DNA of 64,000 nt from Macrotis lagotis (GCF_037893015.1 NC_133663.1:3237378-3301377); one strand, 5' to 3'. Shown: positions 1 to 7,960, numbered from the stretch's first letter. Made by a program: numbers and translations. Notes: a model not told the origin generated them from the letters alone.

Positions 1-2150
1 CTGTTGGCTGGATTTCTCATTACCCTCTCTTCCCCCATTCCCTTTCAGCCAGAAGAGTCGACTCCCTGTTCCTCATAAATGGCATTCCTCCTTTGGCCCC
101 CAGCCTTGGGCCGGTCTGTTCCTCATCTCACTTCTTAGAACCCCTTGCTCACAGGGTCCAAGAAAACCTTTCTGGCCTTAGGGTCCCCCCAACTACTCAA
201 GTCTATCCATGCCACAGATTTTCTGTTGAGTTCTCAATAGGCCTGCCCCTCCCCCCAGGAATGGAAGTTGTTTGCAGGCAGGGGCTGGTGGAGGTTGGCA
301 GCAGACAGTGACTAGAAGGGGGGGTGCCCACTGGACTAGGAATTGAACTCAGCAGAATTTCATTGTGCTTTCCCCTTCTGCAGTCCATTCTCCAGAGGCA
401 TCCTCCCCCCCAACTCCCAGGATATGCCCAGGGAAGGGTCCAATGGCCCACAGCAGGCCCGGAAATCCTCTCTATTGTCTTCAAAGGGAGCAAATATGGG
501 CAGGAACAAACTGCCAGGAAAGGCAAGGTTCTGGTGGGTTGGGGCAACTGGACTGTTGCTGGGAAGAGAAAATGAAGGCCATCTGGGAGGAAACCTCAGG
601 GGGGCAGAATGGAGTCATCCCTGATGCCTCCGCTGACCTCCCAAGAGAAGGCCAGTAGCAAGCCAGAGGTGGGGTGGGGGAGGGGAGGCACTCAGCCGAG
701 ACTTCCAGCTCCCCCAGCCTCCGGCTTCCTCCAGGGGCCCCTTTCACCCCCACGTGTCACTTGACTTTCTTTTCAGTTTTCATCCTCTAGTGGGGTGTAT
801 GTGTGTGTGTGTGTGGGGGGGGAGGCAGGAGGAGCCTGGAGAGGGAATCGATCAAGAGATCTTGGGCAGCTCAAAATCTGAGGGGAATTTCCAGTGTGTC
901 CTAATCGGAGCAAATTCATTTCATTTGCCGCTTGGTGAGGGGTGATATGTGAAGGGTGGCCCCCTCAGTGGCTTGTCTAAGTGGAAATGGGCTCGGGGAG
1001 CTGAAGGCCTCAAGTGAAAACGAATGCTTCAAATAGACAACTGCTTTTGGGGCTGGGGCAAGGGGAGTGTGGCCTGAGCAGGGGTGAGGAGGGCAAGGGA
1101 GAAAGAAGGGGAAAGGGGGAAGGAAAGAGAGAGGGGGGAAGGAGGGAGAGAGGAAAAGAGGAGACAGCATCGAGGAGGGAGGATTATGGGAGACAGATGG
1201 AGTAAGCTACAGAGAAGGGGGGGATGGGGATGTGCTCTGGAGAGGAAATGAAGAGAGGAAGAAAGATACAAAGGAGAGGAGAGGGAAGAGCTGCCCCAGT
1301 GAGAATGAGAGGGGCAGAGCCAGAGGTGCGGAAAGAGACGTCGGCGGAGGGGGCGGAGGGGGCACAGGGAGAAGGAAGCCTAGCTCCCGATAGATGGAAA
1401 AGAAGAGTGGGCAGACAGGTCGGGGAAAGCCCTGTGCCCAAGGTTTGCCAATGGGCCAGGCTGAGGCCAGGCATCTCAGACGGCCCTTTGATTTGCTCTT
1501 TCAGCAGACTTGGGACCCAGAATCCAGAGGAAGGGCAAAGGTATTTGCAAAGGACAGACTGGGTGGTGCCGGCTCCTTGGAGCATGTGGGAAAGGGCCCG
1601 GGGAAGGTGGCCCAGAGACAGGGCTTTTGTCTGGCTCTGGAAAGAAGACAGAAAATCGTTGGCTGCTTTGTTCGGCAGCACTCCAGATCGCTCCCTCCTG
1701 CCTCATCCTTCTCCCAGAAGCCGTTTGGAGCAGGGAGGAAGGGAAAGAGGCCGTGGAGAGGAGGGGAGGGGTCCGGCCTGGCGGGGGGGGGGGAGGCCGC
1801 CCCCTGCCAGACCCACAGCGGGGCTGATGTGTCTGCTCTCGCACGCCTGGTGGTTTTCATTTCCCCCACACCTGGATGCAGTCAGCACCTGGCCCAGCCA
1901 GACAGAGTCTGACAAGCCTTTGTGGTGGGGTTTGGACGCAGCTCCCTGCAGATCTGGCCCCGTTGAAAGCGGCCGCCTGAGTCAGGACTTGTTAAGGAGG
2001 GTTCTGGGAGCTGAAACCCGAGCCCAGCCCCGGGCTCCTATCTGGAGCCCTCATCTCGCCTGGAAATGGGGCATGACCAAGCCCAAGGGGTCGTTGGCGT
2101 GCCGCTCGGCTTCGGAGGGGCAGGGAGTGCGGGGAGCGCCGGAGCTGCCC
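1..2150. other. Downstream flank of HES1, unique non-coding DNA
   Basis: No gene recognised on either strand. No SINE or LINE remnant is visible here, unlike the DNA beyond 8.2 kb. It contains a short GT run near 797-815 and a purine-rich tract at about 1083-1290. The open frames in the G+C-rich part (for example across 1224-2204) have no recognisable domain and overlap low-complexity sequence, so they are treated as chance. Short sites such as CTTTGAT at 1486-1492 (TCF/LEF-like) and CACCTGG boxes near 1870-1890 could belong to a regulatory element, but motif matches alone are weak. Confidence 0.6.
1083..1290. repeat. Purine-rich (GGGAA/GAGA) low-complexity tract
   Basis: About 200 bases are almost pure A/G on the plus strand, with irregular GGGAAA and GAGAGG words. 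This is simple-sequence DNA with possible triplex-forming character. The open frames through it are composition artefacts. Confidence 0.8.
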
Positions 2151-2154
2151 TCAC

Positions 2155-2430
2155 ATGTTTTCTCCATTAGGCCGAGCGCGAGGGCTGATCAAAACCACAT
2201 GTGAGCTGGGCCAGGGCCGGCGGCCCGGGGGATCCCAGGGAGCGAGCCCCCGGCAGGGCCGAGCCCCCGGGCAGGGCCGAGCCGAGCCCCCGGGCAGGGC
2301 CGAGCCCCTGACCTTTGCGGCTGGCCCGGCTGGGGGGGGGGGGGGGGAGGGAGGCGCATTCCACAAGTTCTGGACCGCCCCCGGCCTCACCTAAGGATTA
2401 ACTCATTAATGGAGAATCAACAAATTGGAG
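2155..2430. promoter_or_regulatory. Candidate conserved non-coding block 3' of HES1
   Basis: Two A/T-containing islets stand out in otherwise extreme G+C: one near 2155-2210 with TGATCAAAACCACATG, and one near 2395-2430 with GGATTAACTCATTAATGG. Both carry homeodomain-like TAAT/ATTA cores and have no repeat signature. Retention of such complex sequence in a CpG island suggests constraint. This is inference only; no alignment was available. Confidence 0.25.
2239..2311. repeat. Short G+C tandem repeat (GAGCCCCCGGGCAGGGCC units)
   Basis: Three to four imperfect copies of an approximately 18-base unit containing GAGCCCCCGGGCAGG lie in tandem, a little beyond the HES1 polyA site. A poly-G run follows at about 2331-2347. 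It forms part of the simple-sequence belt around HES1. Confidence 0.7.
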
Positions 2431-2727
2431 CCACGGGCAGCGGGAGGCCCCAGGGGTTCACCGCAGGCCGCGATGTCAGAGGGCCGCGCTTTCCCCGCCC
2501 CCGTAGCCCCAATCTCTTCAGGCTCCTTCCAGTCTCCGGAAGCGGGGTTCCCTCCCAGAGGGGGGCTTGGGGAGAAGGAAAGAACGCCCCCTCCCTCAGT
2601 CCTCCCCCCTGCGCTCCACCAGCGCTGGCCGCGGCGATGCCCCCCCCCCCCCCCCCCGGCCACCCAAAGCAAAGGCCCCGGCCCGGCCGGCGAGACAGCG
2701 GCAAGTCGGCCCTCTGGTCCGGTCGCC

Positions 2728-2733
2728 TTTATT
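2728..2733 (-). terminator. HES1 polyadenylation signal AATAAA
   Basis: TTTATT on the plus strand reads AATAAA on the minus strand, about 270 bases after the HES1 stop codon. No other canonical hexamer was seen between the stop and this site. Cleavage would be expected around 2705-2718, giving a 3' UTR of roughly 290 bases. Confidence 0.75.
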
Positions 2734-2779
2734 CCTCTCCTTCCCCCAAGGCAGATCCTCCGGCGAAGCGTTTCCAGAC

Positions 2780-2786
2780 TCTTTGG
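2780..2786 (-). promoter_or_regulatory. Possible miR-9 target site (7mer-A1) in HES1 3' UTR
   Basis: In the transcript sense the sequence is CCAAAGA, which pairs with miR-9 seed positions 2-7 plus the preferred A opposite position 1. HES1 is an established miR-9 target in vertebrate neural progenitors, where the two form a regulatory loop. A seven-base match has appreciable chance frequency; the support is its place in the conserved-looking distal 3' UTR of the expected target gene. Confidence 0.4.
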
Positions 2787-3002
2787 CATCACATAGAAAA
2801 GGGCTCTCGTGTAAAAAACGCAGCGTCCGAAGGCGCGCCGTCCCGTGGGAACGGCTCGAGTCTCTACAGACACGGGGCGGCTTTCGGGGCGGACCCCGGG
2901 GCCCCGGGCTCGGCCCGCCGTGCGGCTGTCCCTCCCGCCAAGGTCCAGGTCCCGCGGAGGGTGTGTCGGGGGGCGCCCCGGGGCCCGGCCCCGCGTCCGG
3001 GC

Positions 3003-4538
3003 TCACCAGGGTCTCCACACCGAGTCGGCCGTGAGCGAGGGGCCGCCGGAGGGGGACGCGGCCCCGGCCGCGCCGCCGCCCGCGTGGGTATACACGGGGA
3101 TCACCGGCCCGCCGTGCGCGAAGGCCCCGCTGGGGATGAGGAAGGCGAACTGGCCGTCGGGGGCCGGCACCACCTGGAAGCCGCCGAACACCTTGGCCCC
3201 GTCGGCGGCGGCGGCGGCGGCCGCGGCGCCCCCCAGCTTGCAGGGGCCGCCCCCCGCGCCCCCGCCCCCGCCGCCGGGGGGCGCCGTGGCCCCGGGCAGC
3301 GCCACCAGGGGCTGCCCGAAGGGGGGGCCGTGCGGACCGCCGGGCGCGGGGGGCGGCGGCGGCGGCGGCGGCGGGTAGTTGAGGGCGTGGATTTGGCTCA
3401 TGCAGTTGGCCAGGTGGCCCAGCAGCCGCGTGCGGACGTCCGTGTTCACCCCCTCGCAGGTCGAGAGGAAGCGGGTCACCTCGTTCATGCACTCGCTGAA
3501 GCCGGCGCGGTACTTGCCCAGGACCGTCGGGTCGCTGCTGAGCGCGGCTGCGGGGAGGAAGGGGGCGGTCAGCGGGGCCCGGGGGGGGCGGTCAGCGGGG
3601 CCCGGGCCCGGGGGGGGGGGTCGGTCAGCGGGGCCCGGGGGGGGGGTCGGTCAGAGGGGCCCGGGCCCGGGGGGGGGGGTCGGTCAGCGGGGCCCGGGCC
3701 CGGGGGGGGGTCGGTCAGCGGGGCCCGGGCCCGGGGGGGGGGTCGGTCAGCGGGGCCCGGGCCCGGGGGGGGGCGGTCAGCGGGGCCCGGGCCTGCCTTC
3801 TCCCCTGTGCGTGCGCGGGGTCGCTGGGGCTGCAGGCCGGCTCGGACCGCCCCCTCCCCGGCCCTACGGAGCCGGGCTCTCCATGGGGCCAGGCCGTGGG
3901 AAAGCCCCCCGAGCCCGGGCGCCGGAGCGGTCAGCGCGCGTGGAGGGTCGCGGGGGCGGGCGCGCGCGCGTGGGGGGTCCAGGGTGGGCGCGCTCACCCG
4001 TCATCTGGGCGCGCTGCAGGGTCCGGAGGTGCTTGACCGTCATCTCCAGGATGTCCGCCTTCTCCAGCTTGGAGTGCCGGGAGCTCTGGGGGGGGGGGGG
4101 GGAGAGGGGCCGGTGAGCCCCGCGGCCGGCCGCCCCCTCCCCCCGCGGCCGGCAGCTCCCCCTCCCCCGCGCCCCCCCCCCGCGGGCCGGGCCCCCCACT
4201 CACGTCCTTTTTCAGGGCGTCCAGGATGAGGGTCTTGAGCTGGCTGAGGCTCTCGTTGATCCGCGCGCGGCGCCGCTTCTCCATGATGGGCTTGGAGGAC
4301 TGCGGGGCGGAGAAGGGGTCCGTGAGGCCGGGGGGCGGCCGGGGGGCGGCGGGGGGCGGCGCGGGGGCTTCCCGGGGGCGGCGCGGGGGGCTCCCCGGGG
4401 GCGCGGCGCCCCGGACGCCCCGCTGCTCACCTTGCGGTGCTCGGACGCGGTCTTGGGCTTGTCGGGCGTCGCGTGGCCGCCGGCCGGGGCGGCGGCGGCG
4501 GGGGACGCGGAGCTCTTCTCCATGATGTCGGCGGGCAT
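3003..4538 (-). CDS. HES1: HES1, hairy/enhancer-of-split bHLH-Orange transcriptional repressor
   Basis: Spliced CDS on the minus strand: exons 4538-4431, 4299-4204, 4085-3998 and 3547-3003 (stop TGA 3003-3005); 837 bases, 278 residues. All three introns have GT donors (GTGAGC, GTGAGT, GTGAGC) and CAG acceptors, with phases 0, 0 and 1. The N-terminus MPADIMEK and the SEHRK/SSKP junction are HES1-type. The bHLH spans about residues 34-95, with the family proline in [13 protein letters not shown]. The Orange domain spans about 108-150 ([26 protein letters not shown]). Next come proline, glycine and alanine runs, then [18 protein letters not shown] and [10 protein letters not shown]. The protein is a nuclear Notch effector that binds N-boxes and recruits Groucho/TLE through WRPW. 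From memory, human HES1 has 280 residues ending WRPWRN; here the reading stops directly after WRPW. SLSQL in helix 1 favours HES1 over HES4. Confidence 0.97.
3548..3997 (-). other. HES1 intron 3
   Basis: 450 bases between the donor after the ATG-ACG-G of exon 3 and the CCCGCAG acceptor of exon 4. It splits the codon for residue 98 (phase 1). About half of it is the G-rich tandem repeat listed separately. Introns 1 (4300-4430) and 2 (4086-4203) are 131 and 118 bases; intron 2 ends in an almost pure C tract before the AG in the transcript sense. Confidence 0.9.
3567..3800. repeat. G-rich tandem repeat inside HES1 intron 3
   Basis: About eight imperfect units of 26-34 bases share the core CGGTCAGCGGGGCCCGGGC and end in a run of 7-11 G. 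Unit length varies mainly through the presence or absence of a second CCCGGG and the length of the G run. The G-rich strand is the template strand of HES1, so the transcript carries C runs. The plus strand has strong G-quadruplex potential. Length variation between individuals or assemblies is likely. Confidence 0.85.
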
Positions 4539-4641
4539 CTTCCGCCCGTGGGCAGGCCGCGGGGCCCCGGCCGGCGGGGGCAGGCGCCTGGGCCCGGGCG
4601 GCGGCGGCTCCCTCCGTCTGCGCGGCCCCGGCCGCCGTCTG
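4539..4641 (-). other. HES1 5' UTR (inferred)
   Basis: The start ATG is at 4538-4536 and the TATA box at 4672-4667. A start site 25-31 bases below the TATA falls near 4641, giving about 100 bases of leader. It is highly G+C-rich, with tandem CGGCCGCCGTCTGCG-like words at about 4615-4650. The exact start site is not visible from sequence. Confidence 0.55.
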
Positions 4642-4666
4642 CGCGGCCCCGGCCTGGCGGCCGCTC

Positions 4667-4672
4667 TATATA
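4667..4672 (-). promoter_or_regulatory. HES1 TATA box
   Basis: TATATA followed in the minus direction by GAG gives TATATAGAG, the same TATA context as I recall for mammalian HES1 promoters. It is the only A/T-rich hexamer in this G+C-rich promoter and lies about 130 bases upstream of the start codon. Confidence 0.85.
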
Positions 4673-4696
4673 GGCGGCGCCGCACGCGAGCGGCTC

Positions 4697-4726
4697 GTGT
4701 GAACCTCGCCCGGCCGGCTTTCCCAC
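4697..4726 (-). promoter_or_regulatory. Paired RBPJ/CSL sites (Notch-responsive SPS element) of HES1
   Basis: GTGTGAA at 4697-4703 (plus) and GTGGGAA in the minus sense at 4726-4720 face each other across 16 bases (4704-4719). This is the head-to-head sequence-paired-site arrangement known from the mouse and human HES1 promoters, where two RBPJ-NICD-MAML complexes assemble cooperatively. Both site cores and the spacing match my memory of the mammalian promoter, but the spacer here is G+C-rich rather than A-rich. An N-box CACGAG (minus sense, 4699-4694) overlaps the proximal site and could serve HES1 autorepression. Confidence 0.8.
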
Positions 4727-4738
4727 AGCAACTTCCAG

Positions 4739-4743
4739 CCAAT
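4739..4743 (+). promoter_or_regulatory. CCAAT box upstream of the HES1 RBPJ pair
   Basis: CCAAT on the plus strand (ATTGG in the HES1 sense) lies 12 bases upstream of the distal RBPJ site, as in other mammalian HES1 promoters. Further ATTGG words occur on the plus strand at 4788-4792 and 5087-5091, among many GGGGCGGGG-type Sp1-like sites. NF-Y is the usual ligand of this motif. Confidence 0.7.
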
Positions 4744-4767
4744 GGCGGGCGCGGACACGCGGCCCCG

Positions 4768-4773
4768 CTCGTG
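4768..4773 (-). promoter_or_regulatory. Additional N-box (CACGAG) upstream of HES1
   Basis: CTCGTG on the plus strand is CACGAG in the gene sense, a HES-preferred N-box. HES1 represses its own promoter through several N-boxes. An E-box CACGTG also lies at 4980-4985. These assignments rest on short motifs. Confidence 0.4.
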
Positions 4774-4799
4774 GACGGCGCCCCCCCATTGGCCGCCGG

Positions 4800-5470
4800 G
4801 GCGGGGCGGGGCGGGGGCGGGGGCGGCGCCGCGGGGGAGGGGCGGGCGGGGCTCCGGGCACCCGCGGCCCCGGGCCGGGCCCTCCGCGGGGGGCGGGCGG
4901 GGGGGCCCCCGGCGCCGGGCCCCCCCCCGGGGTGGGGGCGGGGCGGCGGCCTGCGGCCGGGGCGCGCCCGGAGCGGGAGCACGTGCCGCCGCCGGAGGGG
5001 GGGGCGGGGGCGGGGCCGGGGGCGGGGCCGCTCCGGAGGCGCCGGGAGCCTGGGAAAACCCCGCCCCCCGCGCCCGCCGCCTCCGGATTGGTGGGGCCGC
5101 GGGGCCCGCTGCGCGCGCGTGGGGGGGCGTGTGTGGCGTGTGTGCGCGTGTGCGAGTGCGTGTGCGAGGGGAGCGCGGCCGCGCGGGCGCGTGTCTCCGC
5201 GTGTCTCCGCCTGTCGGCGCGTCTGCGGGCAGGAGCACATGGGCGGGGGACACACGCGTGTGCGCGGGCGCCGGTGCTGAGCGCGGTGTCCCCCTGGGCC
5301 GGGGGCCGCGACCCCTGTGGACAGCCGCCACGCCTTCCCCGTGCCCCGAGCGGGGGGCCGGGCCCGGGGCCCCCGGAGGCCCCTCCTGCCGGGCTCCCCA
5401 CGCGAGCTGCCCGCCCCCGTGGGGGGGGTCTCGCCTCCCGGCCCCTCCCGCTGTCCCGGGCCGCCAGCCC
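4800..5470. other. Distal HES1 promoter, Sp1-like G+C-rich DNA
   Basis: Dense GGGGCGGGG and CCCCGCCCC words, the E-box at 4980-4985 and a GTGTG-rich stretch at about 5126-5165. No gene is recognised; the long open frames are composition artefacts. The stretch is continuous with the CpG island. Confidence 0.6.
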
Positions 5471-5475
5471 GCGGT

Positions 5476-5512
5476 CCCTTTATTAAGCTCCTACGGTATA
5501 CCCGGCCCCGCC
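5476..5512 (+). repeat. Short fragment of an L3/MIR-like 'TTTATTAAGC.CCTAC' repeat
   Basis: The sequence TTTATTAAGCTCCTACGGTA closely resembles the common mammalian repeat segment TTTATTAAGCACCTACTATG. It is only a few tens of bases, embedded in the CpG island just before the minisatellite. Confidence 0.45.
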
Positions 5513-5589
5513 CCGAGGAAGGACGCGCCAAGCGGCCCAGGGAGTCCAGCAGGGCCTGGCCCGGACTGGCCGCCCGTCCGGAGCCCGCG

Positions 5590-6052
5590 GAGGCCGGGGG
5601 CGCGGCTGGGGGGCAGCGCGGGGCCGGGGGCCGGGGGCGCGGGTGTTGGGCAGCGCCGGGGCGGGGGCCGGGGCGCGGGTGGGGGGCAGCGCCGGGGCGG
5701 GGGCCGGGGGCGCGGGTGGGGGGCAGCGCCGGGGCGGGGGCCGGGGCGCGGGTGGGGGGCAGCGCCGGGGCGGGGGCCGGGGGCGCGGGTGTTGGGCAGC
5801 GCCGGGGCGGGGGCCGGGGCGCGGGTGGGGGGCAGCGCCGGGGCGGGGGCCGGGGGCGCGGCTGGGGGGCAGCGCGGGGGCCGGGGCGTGGGTGGGGGGC
5901 AGCGCCGGGGCGGGGGCCGGGGGCGCGGCCGGGGGGCAGCGCCGGGGCGGGGGCCGGGGGCGCGGCTGGGGGGCAGCGCCGGGGCGGGGGCCGGGGCGCG
6001 GGTGGGGGGCAGCGCCGGGGCGGGGGCCGGGGCGCGGGTGGGGGCAGCGTCG
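5590..6052. repeat. G+C-rich minisatellite, about 13 units of 36-37 bases
   Basis: The word GGCAGCGCCGGGGCGGGGGC recurs at about 5612, 5649, 5686, 5722, 5759, 5796, 5832, 5869, 5899, 5936, 5972, 6009 and 6044. Spacings are 36-37 bases, with one shorter unit of about 30. Variants differ in GGGTGTTGGG, GGGTGGGG, GGCTGGGG and GGCCGGGG linkers, which alternate in a way that suggests higher-order duplication. The array starts about 0.95 kb upstream of the HES1 start site. The unit being close to a multiple of three explains long gly/ala/arg- and pro/arg/ala-rich open frames here. Strong G-quadruplex potential on the plus strand. Confidence 0.9.
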
Positions 6053-6091
6053 GGGTGGCTCGGGCGCACAGCCCGCTTGGCACGTCTACTG

Positions 6092-6152
6092 GCATTCAGT
6101 TCCAGTTTGTGCAACAAGCATGGAGTAGGCGCCTACTGTCCGCCAGGGCCGA
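6092..6152 (+). repeat. L3/MIR-like fragment after the minisatellite
   Basis: TTTGTGCAACAAGCATGGAG followed by TAGGCGCCTACTGTCCGCCA resembles the mammalian repeat segment AACAAGCATTTATTAAGCGC-CTACTATGTGCCAGGC. The related fragment at 5476-5512 lies on the other side of the minisatellite. Confidence 0.45.
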
Positions 6153-7550
6153 GCCCCAAAGGAAAAGGACACTAGCGGGGCGGCCTCGGGGCCAGAGCCC
6201 TGGCCCCCGGGTCCGCTAAGGGCCGGCCCCCCGCGCGGTGACCCTGGACGGTCGTTTCCTCTGGGCGCTGGTCCGGCCCGTGCTGAGAAGCGCTGCCCCC
6301 CGCCCCCTCCCCGGCCAGCCCGGATCGGGAGAGAGCCTGCGAGTGGGGGGGCGCAGGGGCCGGGTGCCCCAGGGCTTTCTGACTTCTCCGAAGTCCCCAG
6401 GAATTCCTCTCTGGGAAGCAAGTTCATGCTGCGCCCCAGAACCTGGGCCCCGCGGTTCGTCCGCAGGCCCGCTGGGGGGGCCCGGGGACGACAGGCCCCA
6501 GACTCCCCTGGGACTCAAGCGCACAGAGCGGGTGCCGAGGCGAGTCGGGTCCGCTCCCCCCAGCTTGGGTGGGACCGGATCCGGAGCCCCGCCCCCCAGC
6601 CGTTCCCCCGGGGCGACACCGGATTAGGCAAACGAGGTCCCCAGACCTGGGCCGGGAGCTCCTCCTGCCTCGAGGGTCGGCTCTTCCCCGGGCTCCCTTT
6701 TAGCCCCCGGCCCTTGGGCGCACCGGGAAGAGCCAGGAAGCCCTCGGACCTGGTCTCAGCCCCGGGACAAATCGGATCCTCTCCCTGGGCCTCAGTTTCC
6801 TCATGTGATGATGGGAGAGGTGGGAGTTCGTGACTGTGAGCCCCTGAAAGTTAGCCTTGGAGCATTCCTGGCTAACCGGGCGCAGGCACTGGGTGGCTGC
6901 AGTAGCTTCCATTCTGATCGGAATGAGGCCGGTAGCAGGAAGGAGGGAGGGAGGTGCCCTCCCACACCGGGAGGCCTCCTCCTACGGGTGCTCCCCGGGA
7001 GCTGCCCTCCCTGGTGGGGCTAGATGGCACGTTGGAGGCTTGAGTTTCCGGGCTCAAGTGATCTTTCAGGCTGAAGAGGCTCCTGGGGGATGATGCCAGC
7101 TGGGCTCTCTCTCTGAGCCAATTACCCCTGAGTAGGACACCACAGAACATTCTACGAGCAGAGGCAATTCATGGGGCTCAAGGAGGCTGGTGGGGAGGCA
7201 GGGAGGGCCACCTGTGGGTCCCCTGGCCTTACCAGGAGTTTGGGTCTTCATTCTGACACCCCCCCCCCCAGCACACTCCGAGGGGGCAATTGCTGTTTTG
7301 GAGAAGCTGTGTCTTTCTAACCTTCTTTCCAGGGTGCTTTTCTCTCCTCCCCTCCCCTCCCTCCATCACACTGGCTCCAGTGCTGGTCAGGGACCTTGAG
7401 TCTCTCAGAAGATCTTGCCTGTGGCAATGGGTGGGCAGGGGAGACCCTACCCTCTGCAGTGAAAGCACCTGGTCCTGCAGGGAGATGGGGGATCCCCACT
7501 GCAGTTTGCATGGGGTTCATGGAGAGTCCGTGTGTGTGTGTGTGTAGCAA
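6153..7550. other. Unique SINE-free DNA upstream of HES1
   Basis: Composition falls from CpG-island levels to ordinary values by about 6.8 kb. No gene, RNA or repeat is recognised apart from a poly-C run at 7259-7269, a (TG) run near 7530-7546 and a short phrase near 6780-6800 that may be a worn MIR core (CTCAGTTTCCTCATGTGATG). Confidence 0.55.
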
Positions 7551-7960
7551 CAGTGAACATTGGCTCTCTTAAAGAGGAAGCTGCAGAAGAGCCGTGCCCA
7601 GCTCCTGTGCACTGAACAAATACCATTTCACGATGGGAATGCTCCTAAGACGTTCACCCTTCAGCAAAGCATTGAACTCATCCAAATGGCATGGCAGGAA
7701 AGAAAGAGAGCTTTGTGGCTCCTGGAGTATTTACCTTCCAAGCTTCATTTCAGCCTGTGCCGAGAGCCCACAGGTCCTTCGCCAAACCTTTACCTCATTT
7801 GAGGCTTGGCTTACTCATTTTTGCCCCCTGGGCGAGACTGGGCTTTTTTTTCTTAACACACTGCAAAAGGGGCTGTGTCCCGGCATGTTTTGAACAATGC
7901 CTCCTTTGTTGACAGGCAACAGGGGCCGACACAGCCCTGGGTTTTTTTTTTTTTTTTTAA
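7550..7960. promoter_or_regulatory. Candidate conserved enhancer with a SOX-dimer-like motif
   Basis: About 400 bases of complex, repeat-free DNA of balanced composition, some 2.9-3.3 kb upstream of the HES1 start site. At 7893-7910 AACAATG, a 4-base spacer and CTTTGTT form opposed SOX half-sites, the geometry known for SOXE dimers. A poly-T run ends the block at 7941-7958. Enhancer status is inferred from motif geometry and absence of repeats; no conservation data were available. Confidence 0.35.

Larger units (their letters stand above)
2710..3002 (-). other. HES1 3' UTR (inferred)
   Basis: Bounded by the TGA stop at 3003-3005 and the AATAAA at 2728-2733. The proximal half is G+C-rich. The distal half (about 2715-2835) is more complex, including a run of T in the transcript sense and a possible miR-9 target at 2780-2786. 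The 3' end is inferred from the hexamer alone. Confidence 0.65.
2100..6800. other. CpG island spanning HES1
   Basis: Very high G+C with dense CpG from about 2.1 to 6.8 kb, against ordinary composition elsewhere. It contains the complete HES1 gene and promoter and extends well upstream into a G+C minisatellite. Bounds were judged by eye. Long open frames on both strands here (up to about 600 codons, such as minus 4212-6095 and plus 2409-4229) come from scarce A/T-rich stop codons and tandem repeats whose unit is close to a multiple of three; they are not gene calls. Confidence 0.85.

Noticed and set aside
2409-4229. 606-codon plus-strand open frame antisense to HES1
   Set aside because: Composition artefact of the CpG island; the translation is low-complexity Gly/Ala/Arg/Pro with no domain, and runs across HES1 introns.
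3003-4538. Gene identified as HES4 instead of HES1
   Set aside because: MPADIMEK start, [16 protein letters not shown] in helix 1, [18 protein letters not shown] and LTADS..WRPW are HES1 features; HES4 has different N-terminal and helix-1 residues and lacks the FGGFQ block as I recall.
4212-6095. 627-codon open frame on the minus strand upstream of and overlapping HES1 exons 1-2
   Set aside because: Its sequence is a G+C-driven Pro/Arg/Ala repeat from the minisatellite; it merges the HES1 N-terminus and introns by lack of stop codons. Splice sites and HES1 homology explain the real part.
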